Notes: generated by a model not told the origin, from the sequence alone. 64,000 nucleotides of DNA from Pseudomonadota bacterium (GCA_023418595.1 JAEZZI010000021.1:143151-207150), one strand, 5' to 3'; shown: positions 16,093 to 24,960, counted from the first letter of the stretch. Program-made: numbers and translations.

Positions 16093-17322
16093 ATGACCGC
16101 ACCCAACAGCTACCGCGCCCAGCCTGACGAACGCGGACATTTCGGTGATTATGGCGGGCGCTATGTCGCCGAGACGCTGATGCCGCTCGTCCTCGAACTG
16201 GACGAGGAATATAAGCGCGCCAAGGCCGACCCCGCCTTCGCCGCGCAGTTCGACGATCTGCTCGAACATTATGTCGGCCGCCCCAGCCCGCTCTACTACG
16301 CCGAACGCCTGACCGAAGCGCTGCGTGAAAGCGCCGACCAAGGCATGGGCGCGCAAGTCTGGTTCAAGCGCGACGAGCTGAACCATACCGGCGCGCACAA
16401 GATCAACAATTGCATCGGCCAGATCCTGCTGGCGATCCGCATGGGCAAGACGCGGATCATCGCGGAGACCGGCGCGGGCCAGCACGGGGTCGCGACCGCC
16501 ACCGTCTGCGCGCGTTTCGGCCTGCCCTGCGTCATCTATATGGGCGCAAAGGACGTCGAGCGGCAGCAGCCCAACGTGTTCCGCATGAAGCTGCTCGGCG
16601 CCGAGGTCCGCCCGGTGACGAGCGGCGCCGCGACGCTGAAGGACGCGATGAACGAGGGGCTGCGCGACTGGGTCGCGAACGTCCATGACACCTTTTACAT
16701 CATCGGCACCGCGGCGGGTCCGCATCCCTACCCCGAACTGGTTCGCGATTTTCAGAGCGTGATCGGCAAGGAAGCGCGCGCGCAGATGCTCTCGCGGATC
16801 GACCGCCTGCCCGACCTGCTGGTGGCGGCGATCGGTGGCGGATCGAACGCGATCGGGCTGTTCCATCCATTTCTCGACGATGCAGACGTAAAGATGCTGG
16901 GCGTCGAAGCGGCGGGCGAAGGGCTCGACCGCAAACACGCCGCCAGTCTTGCGGGTGGTGCGCCGGGCGTGCTCCATGGCAACAAGACCTATCTGCTTCA
17001 GGACGAGGACGGCCAGATCGCCGAGGCGCATTCGATCTCTGCGGGGCTGGATTATCCCGGAATCGGGCCCGAACATGCGTGGCTGAAGGATATCGGGCGG
17101 GTCGAATATACGTCGATCACCGACACCGAGGCGCTGGACGCGTTCCAACTGCTCTGCCGCGCCGAAGGCATCATCCCCGCCCTCGAACCCAGCCACGCCA
17201 TCGCTGCGGTGGCCAAGCGCGCACGGGAGATGCGCTCGGATCAGGTAATCCTCGCCAACCTGTGCGGGCGCGGCGACAAGGACATCTTTACCGTCGCCGA
17301 GGCGCTGGGGGTGGCGATATGA
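16093..17322 (+). CDS. trpB: Tryptophan synthase beta subunit
   Basis: 409 residues. It condenses indole with serine using pyridoxal phosphate. The Schiff-base lysine is in ELNHTGAHKINN (K103); the phosphate loop is IGGGSNAIGL; GAGQHGVATAT and EGIIPALEPSHA are the other signature segments. Ribosome site AAAGGACG precedes the start. Its stop overlaps the next, unrelated small gene by ATGA, so the usual trpB-trpA junction is interrupted here. Confidence 0.97.
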   Translation: MTAPNSYRAQPDERGHFGDYGGRYVAETLMPLVLELDEEYKRAKADPAFAAQFDDLLEHYVGRPSPLYYAERLTEALRESADQGMGAQVWFKRDELNHTGAHKINNCIGQILLAIRMGKTRIIAETGAGQHGVATATVCARFGLPCVIYMGAKDVERQQPNVFRMKLLGAEVRPVTSGAATLKDAMNEGLRDWVANVHDTFYIIGTAAGPHPYPELVRDFQSVIGKEARAQMLSRIDRLPDLLVAAIGGGSNAIGLFHPFLDDADVKMLGVEAAGEGLDRKHAASLAGGAPGVLHGNKTYLLQDEDGQIAEAHSISAGLDYPGIGPEHAWLKDIGRVEYTSITDTEALDAFQLLCRAEGIIPALEPSHAIAAVAKRAREMRSDQVILANLCGRGDKDIFTVAEALGVAI

Positions 17323-17573
17323 CGAATGAAGAAGATACCGCACCAAACTTGGCTCGGCTCGCACGGCTGATCGTCCGTATGTTCCTGCTTCTTTTTGTCG
17401 CTAGAATTGTTGTCAAATGGATAGCGTCGGAAAACATCGATGCTTGGCTTGCATGGCTGACTGATGGCTGGCTCACTGAGCTCGCGATTTGCGCTTTCAG
17501 CGCTGTTTTGGTGAGCGTGCCTGCCATCTACGGCTTGGCAAACAATCGTTACGTCGATCGCGCTTCACGATGA
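17319..17573 (+). CDS. Small membrane protein inserted between trpB and trpA
   Basis: 84 residues starting at ATG 17319. Both ends are 4-base ATGA overlaps: with the trpB stop and with the trpA start. It has two predicted membrane helices, one in LIVRMFLLLFVARIVVKWIA and one in LAICAFSAVLVSVPAIYGLA, and an acidic N-terminus. The region is visibly less GC-rich than its neighbours (for example TTTTTGTCGCTAGAATTG), suggesting later acquisition. I do not recognise a family. The exact double overlap argues that it is translated with the synthase subunits. Confidence 0.75.
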   Translation: MTNEEDTAPNLARLARLIVRMFLLLFVARIVVKWIASENIDAWLAWLTDGWLTELAICAFSAVLVSVPAIYGLANNRYVDRASR

Positions 17574-18382
17574 CTCGCCTTGCCACCGCCTTCGCCACCG
17601 CGCGCCACCAAAACAGCGCCGCGCTCGTCGCGTTCGTCACCGCGGGCGACCCGGCGCCGCAGGCTACCCCCGAAATCCTCGACGCGCTTGTCTCGGGCGG
17701 CGCGGACGTGATCGAACTGGGGATGCCGTTCACCGATCCGATGGCCGATGGCCCCGCGATCCAGGCGGCGAATATTCGCAGCCTCGCCGCAGGCACCACC
17801 ACCGCTGACATCCTTCAGATCGCCACCGATTTCCGCACGCGGCACCCCGATGTGCCGCTCGTCCTGATGGGATATGCCAACCCGATGCTCCGCCGCGGGC
17901 CGGACTGGTTCGCGCAGGCCGCGCGCGATGCGGGCGTGGATGGGGTAATCTGCGTCGACATTCCACCCGAGGAAGACGACGCCCTTGGCCCGGCGTTGCG
18001 CGGCGTGGGCATCGCCCCGATTCGCCTCGCCACGCCGACCACCGACGCCGCGCGTCTGCCCCAGGTCCTCGAAGGCGCCAGCGGCTTCGTCTATTACGTC
18101 TCGGTCGCCGGGATCACCGGGCTGCAACAGGCCGCGATATCCTCGATCGAGGAAGCCGTCGCGCGGCTTAAAGCATCCACCGACTTGCCGATCGCAGTCG
18201 GCTTCGGCGTCCGCACGCCCGAACAGGCCGCCGCGATCGCCCGCGTGGCGGACGGCGTCGTCGTCGGTTCGGCCATCGTCGAACTCGTGGCAGAGCACGG
18301 CGCGGATGCGCCCGCCGCCGTCACCGCCTATATCCAGACCCTCTCCGCCGCGATCCGTGCGGCCAACAAGGAACCCGCATGA
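17570..18382 (+). CDS. trpA: Tryptophan synthase alpha subunit
   Basis: 270 residues from ATG 17570 (overlapping the preceding stop). It cleaves indole-glycerol phosphate to indole. The catalytic glutamate and aspartate fall in DVIELGMPFTDPMADGPAIQ, and YYVSVAGITG plus AVGFGVRTPEQA form the phosphate-binding end of the TIM barrel. Its own stop overlaps accD by ATGA. Indole channelling normally needs equal alpha and beta subunit supply, so the extra gene between them may alter the ratio. Confidence 0.96.
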   Translation: MTRLATAFATARHQNSAALVAFVTAGDPAPQATPEILDALVSGGADVIELGMPFTDPMADGPAIQAANIRSLAAGTTTADILQIATDFRTRHPDVPLVLMGYANPMLRRGPDWFAQAARDAGVDGVICVDIPPEEDDALGPALRGVGIAPIRLATPTTDAARLPQVLEGASGFVYYVSVAGITGLQQAAISSIEEAVARLKASTDLPIAVGFGVRTPEQAAAIARVADGVVVGSAIVELVAEHGADAPAAVTAYIQTLSAAIRAANKEPA

Positions 18383-19233
18383 GCTGGCTCGACAGCGTCC
18401 GCAACGCGCTCCCCTTCGTCACCAAGCGCGAGACCCCCGACAATCTCTGGCACAAGTGCAAGGGCTGCGGGCAGATGGTGTTCACCAAGGAGCTGGAGGA
18501 GAACCTCCATGTCTGTCCCTTGTGCGAGCATCATGGCCGCATCGGGCCGAACGAGCGCTTCGCCTATCTGTTCGACGAGGGCGAGCATGAGGTGCTGCCT
18601 TCCCCACGCGTCACCGAAGACCCGCTCAAGTTCCGCGATTCGAAACGCTATGTCGACCGGATCAAGGCGGCGCGCAGCGAAACCGGCGATCAGGACGCCT
18701 TCGTCAACGCCGCCGGGCTGATCCAGGGCCGCGAGGCGGTGGTCGGCGTCCAGAATTTCGGCTTCATGGGCGGATCGATGGGTCAGGCGGTCGGCGAAGC
18801 CTTCATCGCCGGGGTGGAGGCCGCGATCGCGCGCCGTGCGCCCTATATCGTCTTCACCGCCAGCGGCGGCGCGCGGATGCAGGAGGGTATTCTCAGCCTG
18901 ATGCAGATGCCGCGGACCACCGTCGCGATCGAGATGCTGCACGATGCGGGTCTGCCCTATATCGTCGTGCTGACCGATCCGACGTCGGGCGGGGTGATGG
19001 CTGCTTACGCAATGCTCGGCGACATCCAGATTGCGGAGCCACGCGCGACGCTCGCGTTCACGGGACGCCGCGTGATCGAGAACACGATCCGCGAAAAGCT
19101 GCCCGACGATTTCCAGACCAGCGAATATTATCTGGAGCACGGGCTGATCGACATGGTGACGCACCGCAAGGAATTGCCCGAGGTGCTTGGCCAGGTGATC
19201 GGCCATCTGTGCGGCAAGCGGAAGGCGGCTTAG
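18379..19233 (+). CDS. accD: Acetyl-CoA carboxylase carboxyltransferase subunit beta
   Basis: 284 residues. It forms the carboxyltransferase of acetyl-CoA carboxylase with AccA and feeds malonyl-CoA into fatty acid synthesis. A four-cysteine zinc ribbon opens the protein (KCKGCGQMV and HVCPLCEHH), followed by the crotonase-fold core with FTASGGARMQEGILSLMQMP and LTDPTSGGVMAAYAMLGD. It is coupled to trpA by ATGA, the order trpA-accD-folC being common in alphaproteobacteria. Confidence 0.96.
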   Translation: MSWLDSVRNALPFVTKRETPDNLWHKCKGCGQMVFTKELEENLHVCPLCEHHGRIGPNERFAYLFDEGEHEVLPSPRVTEDPLKFRDSKRYVDRIKAARSETGDQDAFVNAAGLIQGREAVVGVQNFGFMGGSMGQAVGEAFIAGVEAAIARRAPYIVFTASGGARMQEGILSLMQMPRTTVAIEMLHDAGLPYIVVLTDPTSGGVMAAYAMLGDIQIAEPRATLAFTGRRVIENTIREKLPDDFQTSEYYLEHGLIDMVTHRKELPEVLGQVIGHLCGKRKAA

Positions 19234-19250
19234 CCTGTCTCCGTACCCTT

Positions 19251-19329
19251 CCCGTTTGTTTCGAGCGAAGTCGAGAAACGTGAGTTGGGCGTAAGCGGGC
19301 GTTTCTCGACTTCGCTCGAAACGAACGGG
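19251..19329. repeat. Inverted-repeat element, GTTTCGAGCGAAGTCGAG type
   Basis: Two facing 30-base arms (19251-19280 and 19300-19329) are near-perfect complements: left contains TTCGAGCGAAGTCGAGAAAC and right contains GTTTCTCGACTTCGCTCGAA, with a 19-base spacer. This is the commonest dispersed element here. It lies in the 112-base gap between accD and folC. Confidence 0.85.
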
Positions 19330-19345
19330 TGATTGGAAGAAGCGC

Positions 19346-20674
19346 ATGGACCACGCCCGCTCCACCGACCCCACCGTCCAGGCCCAACTCGACCGATTAT
19401 GGGCACTCTCCCCCGGCGCGGACGTGCTGGGGCTTGAGCGAATCACGGCATTGCTCGCCGCGCTCGGCGACCCGCACCGCGCGATGCCGCCGGTGTTCCA
19501 CGTCGCAGGCACCAACGGCAAGGGATCGACCTGCGCCTTCCTGCGCGCCGGGCTGGAGGCTGCGGGTCACCGCGTCCACGCCTATACCAGCCCGCACCTC
19601 GTCCGCTTCAACGAACGCATCCGGCTGGCAGGCACGCTGATCGACGACGCGGCGCTTGCCCCGCTGCTCGCGGAAGTGCTGGACGCGGCGGAAGCGGCGA
19701 AGGTCAGCGCCAGTTTCTTCGAAATCACCACCGCCGCCGCCTTCCTCGCCTTCGCGCGCACGCCCGCCGACGCCTGCGTGATCGAGGTCGGCCTTGGCGG
19801 GCGGCTCGATGCGACCAACGTCATCGACGCGCCGCTCGTCACTGGCGTCGCGCAACTCGGCGTCGATCACGAAGCGTTTCTGGGTAGCGATCCGGTCGGC
19901 ATCGCGCGCGAAAAGGCGGGGATCGCCAAGGCGGGTGTACCGCTGGTGACCATGGATTACGGCGCGGCGATCAACCGGGCGATCGCCGACGCTGCGAAGG
20001 ACGCAGGCGCGACCGTGCTTCGCGAAGGCGTCGACTGGCGATGGTCGATGACCGACGCGGCCGATCACGTCCTGCTCACCGATCGCACCGGCACGACCCG
20101 CGTGCCTCCCCCCGCGCTGGTCGGCGATCACCAGCGCGCCAATCTGGCGCTCGCGCTGGCGATGCTGCGCGCGCAGGACAGGCTGCCGGTGACCGACGAA
20201 ACCCTGGCCGCCGCACCGCTCGCCGCAAGCTGGCCTGCGCGGATGCAGCTTCTGGGCAACGGACCGCTGGTCCGCCTGCTCCCGGCGACAAGTCGGGTCT
20301 GGCTCGACGGCGGGCACAATGCCGCTGCTGCCGACGCACTCGCGCACGCGATCGCCACCGTCGCTCCGGGCGCGGGCGTCGATGTCGTCATCGGCATGCT
20401 CGCCAACAAGGATGCAGGCGCGCTGATCGAACGGCTCGCCCCGCATGCGCGCAGCGTCACCGCGGTGCCGGTGCCCGATCATGCGCATCACACGCCGGAG
20501 GAACTGGCCCGCGTCGCCCGCGCCGCAGGCATCGCAGATGTCTCGACCGCGCGCGATATGGCGTCGGCGGTCCGCTCCCTGGCGACAGGCGGCGAGCCTG
20601 TCACCGTTCTGATCTGCGGATCGCTCTATCTGGCGGGTGAAGTGCTCGACCTGAACGACGAGTTGCCTGACTGA
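19346..20674 (+). CDS. folC: Folylpolyglutamate synthase / dihydrofolate synthase
   Basis: 442 residues. It adds glutamate to dihydropteroate and to reduced folates with ATP. The P-loop is FHVAGTNGKGSTCAFLRAGL; the adjacent TSPHLVRFNERIRLAG is the omega-loop region; CVIEVGLGGRLDATNVID and DGGHNAAAADAL are the other Mur-ligase-family signatures. Length and order fit a bifunctional FolC. It follows a repeat element rather than directly overlapping accD, so may have its own start of transcription. Confidence 0.95.
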   Translation: MDHARSTDPTVQAQLDRLWALSPGADVLGLERITALLAALGDPHRAMPPVFHVAGTNGKGSTCAFLRAGLEAAGHRVHAYTSPHLVRFNERIRLAGTLIDDAALAPLLAEVLDAAEAAKVSASFFEITTAAAFLAFARTPADACVIEVGLGGRLDATNVIDAPLVTGVAQLGVDHEAFLGSDPVGIAREKAGIAKAGVPLVTMDYGAAINRAIADAAKDAGATVLREGVDWRWSMTDAADHVLLTDRTGTTRVPPPALVGDHQRANLALALAMLRAQDRLPVTDETLAAAPLAASWPARMQLLGNGPLVRLLPATSRVWLDGGHNAAAADALAHAIATVAPGAGVDVVIGMLANKDAGALIERLAPHARSVTAVPVPDHAHHTPEELARVARAAGIADVSTARDMASAVRSLATGGEPVTVLICGSLYLAGEVLDLNDELPD

Positions 20675-20678
20675 TCTC

Positions 20679-20699
20679 TATTGATATTGACTTGCAATA
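20679..20699. promoter_or_regulatory. Possible Fur-like operator
   Basis: TATTGATATTGACTTGCAATA is an AT-rich stretch in a GC-rich setting whose ends TATTG and CAATA are inverted. The inner part GATATTGACTTGCAAT resembles the iron-responsive sites in front of sphingomonad iron genes. The match is by eye only; the palindrome is imperfect. Confidence 0.3.
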
Positions 20700-20743
20700 A
20701 CGCGTCCGTCAGCTTGGTCGCAGAGCTTACGGAGTCCCGCCCC

Positions 20744-21175
20744 ATGCATGTCACGAACCGATTCGCGCACAGCCTTCCCCATGCCGCGCCGACCGACGAT
20801 ACGCGCCGCACCATCCTGTTCGCGATGCGCCAGATGGGCGCGAAGGGACTGGACGACGCCGCGACGGCGCACGCATTCATGACCCATTTCGGCAAGGATT
20901 TCCGCCGCCCGCTCACCCTGATGCGGACGCTGATGCTGGAAATGTCGCGCGGGGCGGCGGGGCCGATCACCATCGCGCCCTGGTGCTGTAGGCGCATGAC
21001 CGCGCAGGAATCGACCCTGCTCGCGGTCGTCGAGCGCGCCAGCGACAATCCGTGCGCGGCGGCGCTGCTGCTCGCCGACCTGATGGGCGTGCGCGATGCG
21101 GGGGCGGCGCTCTCAACCGCGCAGGCGCTGGCGTTCGCGCTTGCCGATTGCGGGCGGCCATTGGTGCGGGATTGA
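20744..21175 (+). CDS. DUF6628-like hypothetical protein
   Basis: 143 residues from ATG 20744; a longer in-frame TTG at 20681 would put the start inside the AT-rich operator-like segment. Soluble, alpha-helical, with a conserved-looking CC pair in IAPWCCRRMTAQE and a second cysteine-bearing helix near DNPCAAALLL. The pattern recalls the DUF6628 family of alphaproteobacteria, recognised with low certainty. The Fur-like site upstream suggests a link to iron, and the paired cysteines would suit metal or thiol chemistry; both are inference. Confidence 0.7.
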   Translation: MHVTNRFAHSLPHAAPTDDTRRTILFAMRQMGAKGLDDAATAHAFMTHFGKDFRRPLTLMRTLMLEMSRGAAGPITIAPWCCRRMTAQESTLLAVVERASDNPCAAALLLADLMGVRDAGAALSTAQALAFALADCGRPLVRD

Positions 21176-21186
21176 CCTCCAAACCC

Positions 21187-21263
21187 CCGTTCGTTTCGAG
21201 CGAAGTCGAGAAATGCTCACGCGCGCCCGGTTCCCGTTTCTCGACTTCGCTCGAAACGAACGG
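21187..21263. repeat. Inverted-repeat element, GTTTCGAGCGAAGTCGAG type
   Basis: Left arm CCGTTCGTTTCGAGCGAAGT from 21187 and right arm ACTTCGCTCGAAACGAACGG ending 21263, with a 20-base spacer. It sits between two convergent genes and may end transcription from both sides. Confidence 0.85.
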
Positions 21264-21281
21264 AGAGGGGGGCTTTATCCT

Positions 21282-22973
21282 TTACGGCTCCGCAGGCGCA
21301 TCCTCGCGCGCATCGCCCTGCCCTTGCGTCCCCGCGCTGCCGATCGATGCATCGACCAACCCCGATCGCATCATCAGCCAGAACAGAATGATGCCGGGAA
21401 ACGCCAGAAACGTCGTCACCAGATAATATTCGACGTAACCGATCGCCTCGATCGCCGCCCCCGCGGTCGTACCCGACAGGAACCGCCCGAGGATGCTCGC
21501 CGCCGCCGACAGCATCGCGAACTGGGTCGCGGTGAAGGACAGGTTGCACAGCGCCGACAGATACGCGACCACGCACACCCCGCCGATACCGCTCGCGAAA
21601 TTCTCGAACCCCATCGCCAGCGCCATGCCGATGTTGGTATGCCCGGCCGCCGCCAACGCCGCGAACGACACGTTCGACACCGCCATGAGCACGAGCGAAA
21701 TCAGCACCGACCGCTTCATCCCCAGTCGCGCATACATGATGCCGCCAACGAAGATGCCGACCAGCAACGCCACGAAACCGACGCCGACATCGTAAAAGGC
21801 GATTTCGTCGTTTGTGTATCCCAGATCTTCGAACAGCAGCCTGAGCGTCAGATTGGCGAGCGTATCGCCTAATTTATGAACCAGCACGAACAGCAGGATC
21901 AGCCACCCGCCTTCACGCTTGAAGAACTCGGCCAGAGGCCCGGCAACCGCGCGCTTGCGGCTGTGTTCGGTCGCGGTTTCGCCTTCACCCGTCACCGGCG
22001 GCAACAGTGTGAAGATCACCGCGGCTATCGCGCCGATCCCCAGTAACATCATCGCCAGCGGATCGGTCCAACCCGCCATGATCGCGCGGACGAAGCCCGC
22101 GACGGGCGCGAGCATCACCCAGGTCAAATGGCTCGAATATCCCGCGTCGCGCGCGCGCCTGGCGGTCAGATCGAACAGCGGAAAGGCGTAGCCGACCAGC
22201 ACCATGCGGCTGAGGATCGTCACGTCGAGCAGCTGGTCGATCCAGGTGCCGAGCAGATAGACGGGCACGAACGACGCGGCGAACACGCCGTAAGCCTTGC
22301 GCCCCATATAATCGGGCCATTCGCGTGCGACCTTGCGCACCGGCTCCCCGATCAGCAGTGCGACCAGCAGCGCGGGCGTCACGAAGAACGCACAGACGAT
22401 ATAGGCCGCACCCCAGCCGTATCGCGCGGCCACGACCAGCGCGAGCGCCCCCGCCCCCGCTGATCCGATCCGCCAGCCATATTGCGACATGCCCGAACCG
22501 ATGCCCAGTTCGTGCGGTTCGAGCAGTTCGATCCGATACGCGTCGATAACGATGTCATAGGTCGCGCCCGCCAGCCCGACGCAGATCGCCGCGATCGCGA
22601 CCGCAGGCAGATTGCCGGTGGGATCGATGCTGCCCAGCACCGTGACCGCCGCGAATACAAGCAGGCTGGTGACGATCAGCCACGACCGCCGCTGGCCGAT
22701 CGCGCCCAGCAGCGGCAACCGGAACTTGTCGATCACCGGCGCCCATGCCCATTTGAGGTTATAGGCAAGGAAGGTCAGCGCGAATGCGGTGACGGCGGAC
22801 TTGGTGATCCCGTCCTGCGCCAGCCGCGTCGTCAGCGTCGCGCCGATCATCGCGAACGGAAAACCCGATGACATCCCCAGCCCCAGCGCGGCGAGCGGCG
22901 CGGGGCGTAGATAGGGTTTGATGCTGTCCAACAGGCTCGCCCGTGGCGCCGCCGCCCCGCCCGCTTCGTTCAT
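21282..22973 (-). CDS. ampG: AmpG-like muropeptide permease (MFS)
   Basis: 563 residues with about fourteen hydrophobic segments. The N-terminal LRPAPLAALGLGMSSGFPFA and the first cytoplasmic loop AYNLKWAWAPVIDKFRLPLL are the AmpG signatures; TYDIVIDAYRIELLEPHELG and SQYGWRIGSAGAGALALVVA are also typical. AmpG brings anhydro-muropeptides from the periplasm into the cytoplasm for recycling, and its load influences ampC induction in bacteria that have it. It is transcribed away from the Rieske oxygenase with only 62 bases between starts. Confidence 0.9.
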   Translation of the reverse strand: MNEAGGAAAPRASLLDSIKPYLRPAPLAALGLGMSSGFPFAMIGATLTTRLAQDGITKSAVTAFALTFLAYNLKWAWAPVIDKFRLPLLGAIGQRRSWLIVTSLLVFAAVTVLGSIDPTGNLPAVAIAAICVGLAGATYDIVIDAYRIELLEPHELGIGSGMSQYGWRIGSAGAGALALVVAARYGWGAAYIVCAFFVTPALLVALLIGEPVRKVAREWPDYMGRKAYGVFAASFVPVYLLGTWIDQLLDVTILSRMVLVGYAFPLFDLTARRARDAGYSSHLTWVMLAPVAGFVRAIMAGWTDPLAMMLLGIGAIAAVIFTLLPPVTGEGETATEHSRKRAVAGPLAEFFKREGGWLILLFVLVHKLGDTLANLTLRLLFEDLGYTNDEIAFYDVGVGFVALLVGIFVGGIMYARLGMKRSVLISLVLMAVSNVSFAALAAAGHTNIGMALAMGFENFASGIGGVCVVAYLSALCNLSFTATQFAMLSAAASILGRFLSGTTAGAAIEAIGYVEYYLVTTFLAFPGIILFWLMMRSGLVDASIGSAGTQGQGDAREDAPAEP

Positions 22974-23035
22974 TTACGCTTGCTCCCCGCACATATTGCG
23001 CGCGACACTAGCGCAAAATCAGGCAGAGGATAGTC

Positions 23036-24172
23036 ATGAACGCATGCCCCCCGACGCAGGGCCAACTCGCTCTGGCGAAGGCGCTGGCCGATGGCGGCAC
23101 GCGCGAGGAGCGCGCCGTCGCCTATGTCGATGCCGCGCATTACACCGACCCCGAACGTCATGCCCAGGAACAGGCGCGCATCTTTTCCCGCGTGCCGCTG
23201 GTGATCGCGCCATCGGCGCTGCTTCCTGAACCCGGAATGGCGATGCCGCACGACGGCTTCGGCAAGCCGCTGCTCATCACCCGCGACCGCGAAGGCCGGG
23301 CGCAAGTCTTCCTGAACGTGTGCCGCCACCGGGGCACCCGGCTGGTTGAGGATTGCGAACCCGTCAAAGCCGGTCGCCTCGTCTGCCCCTATCACGCCTG
23401 GACCTACGCGCTCGACGGCAAGCTGATCGGCCTGCCCCGCGCCGACGCGTTTCCCGGTCTCGAGAACGGCGATTACGGCCTACGCAAGCTGCCGACCCGC
23501 GAGGAAGGCGGGCTGATCTGGTTCGCGTTCGACGAAACTGCCGATTTTAGCGAAGCCGCAGCGCTAGGCCGCGATTTCGCCGCGTTCGACCTTGCCGGAC
23601 AGCACGCATTCCGCAGGCGGACGCACAAGGTCGCTGCCAACTGGAAACTCATCATGGATGCGTTTCTGGAGGGCTATCATATCCAGCGGCTGCATTCGGG
23701 CACGATCGCGCCTTTTTTCAAGGATGGCGTCGCCGCCGCCGACACAATGGGCGCGCACCAACGCTCCGCCGTGGGCCGCGCCGCCGAACAAGACGCGCTG
23801 TCGTCCAGCGACTGGGCGGTGCTGCGCTCGGCGATCACCTATACCTATCAGATGTTTCCCGGCGCCGTGCTGGTGGTCAGCCCCGACTACATCAACCTGA
23901 TGGTGCTGATGCCGCAGGACGAAAACACCGTTCTGGTCGAGGATTTCATGCTGATCCCCGAAGCCCCCACGACCGAAAAGGCACTCGCCCATTGGGAACG
24001 CAGCTGGGAGTTGCTCGACGGCGGGGTGTTCGCCGCCGAAGATTTCCGCGCGGCGGAACTGGGACAACAGGGCTTGCGCTCGGGCGCGATCGACCGGTTG
24101 ACGCTGGGGACGCTCGAACTCGGCATCCGCGCCTTTCACGACCAGATCGCGCGCGCGATCGGCGACACCTGA
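23036..24172 (+). CDS. Rieske non-heme iron oxygenase, alpha subunit
   Basis: 378 residues. The Rieske cluster ligands are C96-x-H98 (NVCRHRGTRL) and C117-x2-H120 (LVCPYHAWTY). The mononuclear iron site is in MDAFLEGYHIQRLHSGT with H215 and H220. It resembles the choline/carnitine/aromatic hydroxylase group of single-subunit-type oxygenases. No beta subunit, ferredoxin or reductase gene is nearby, so electron partners must be encoded elsewhere. Substrate cannot be told. Eighteen bases after its stop the integrated element begins. Confidence 0.92.
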   Translation: MNACPPTQGQLALAKALADGGTREERAVAYVDAAHYTDPERHAQEQARIFSRVPLVIAPSALLPEPGMAMPHDGFGKPLLITRDREGRAQVFLNVCRHRGTRLVEDCEPVKAGRLVCPYHAWTYALDGKLIGLPRADAFPGLENGDYGLRKLPTREEGGLIWFAFDETADFSEAAALGRDFAAFDLAGQHAFRRRTHKVAANWKLIMDAFLEGYHIQRLHSGTIAPFFKDGVAAADTMGAHQRSAVGRAAEQDALSSSDWAVLRSAITYTYQMFPGAVLVVSPDYINLMVLMPQDENTVLVEDFMLIPEAPTTEKALAHWERSWELLDGGVFAAEDFRAAELGQQGLRSGAIDRLTLGTLELGIRAFHDQIARAIGDT

Positions 24173-24189
24173 CCATGATAGGGTAAAGG

Positions 24190-24206
24190 TGGTAGCGGAG
24201 GAGGGA
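24190..24206. repeat. Attachment-site repeat, distal copy (attL-like)
   Basis: Exact copy of the 17 bases at 28283-28299. The adjacent bases differ on both sides (G before and T after here; A before and C after in the other copy), which fixes the repeat length at 17. It is only the end of a tRNA gene, not a functional tRNA. Confidence 0.85.
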
Positions 24207-24325
24207 TTCAGTCGATCCCCCCTACAGCGTTGCTTCTGTTCCGGTTGATCGCCGACAGCGAACCGCAAGCTGTGGGATGACGGAGCGGTTGGCCATTCAG
24301 GCTCAGCCTGTTATCGGGCGCTCCT

Positions 24326-24940
24326 ATGACAGATTGCGGGTGCGGGCCAACGGCGGCAGAGACAAAGGAACAGCAGCGGGTGCTTTGGATAGCACTTGGC
24401 CTCAATGCCTTCATGTTCGTCGCGGAGCTTGCCGCTGGGTTGATCGCCAACTCGTCAGGACTGATCGCCGATGCCCTCGACATGCTTTCGGACGCAACGG
24501 CCTACGCTATTGCGCTGGTTGCAGTCGGACGCGGTGCTCGCTTCAAAGCGAACGCTGCGATGGTCAGCGGCGCGCTCCTCCTCATTCTGGGCATCGGCGT
24601 TGTCGTTGATGTAGTCCGACGCTTCATCTCAGGGGAGCCACCAGAGGGCGCTTGGATGATAGCTGTCGCGGCTGTAGCCCTCGCCGTCAACGCGACCGTG
24701 ATGCGTCTCCTGAGCAGGCAGCGGCAAGATGAGGTGCACATCAGAGCCACTTGGCTCTTCACTCGCGCCGATGTGGTAGCGAACATCGGCGTCATCCTTT
24801 CCGGTGTCGCCGTCCTTCTTACGGGCATCCGCTACTTCGACCTTGTGGTCGGTGCTGCCATTGGACTCTATGTCGCTAAGGAGGCGCTGGAGATTCTTTC
24901 CGAAGCTCGAACGGCGAAGGCGGAAACCGCGCCAGATTAG
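24326..24940 (+). CDS. Cation diffusion facilitator (CzcD-like), short form
   Basis: 204 residues with six likely membrane segments. The metal-binding helix pattern appears twice: ANSSGLIADALDMLSDATAY (A-D-A-x-x-x-L-S-D) and WLFTRADVVANIGVILSG (R-A-D-x3-N). The N-terminus CGCGPT is cysteine-rich and may bind metal. The C-terminal cytoplasmic domain of full-length CDF proteins is missing, as in several short mobile-element forms. It should export divalent cations such as zinc, cobalt or cadmium by proton exchange. It is the only cargo-like gene in the element. Confidence 0.85.
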   Translation: MTDCGCGPTAAETKEQQRVLWIALGLNAFMFVAELAAGLIANSSGLIADALDMLSDATAYAIALVAVGRGARFKANAAMVSGALLLILGIGVVVDVVRRFISGEPPEGAWMIAVAAVALAVNATVMRLLSRQRQDEVHIRATWLFTRADVVANIGVILSGVAVLLTGIRYFDLVVGAAIGLYVAKEALEILSEARTAKAETAPD

Positions 24941-24960
24941 ACGCCGCGAACCGTCGTCGG

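Noticed and set aside
19251..19329. CRISPR array
   Set aside because: Copies are paired, inverted and widely spaced between genes, with no regular spacers and no cas genes.
24190..24206. Second tRNA-Met at the left end
   Set aside because: Only 17 bases of the 3' end are present, so it is an attachment duplicate, not a gene.
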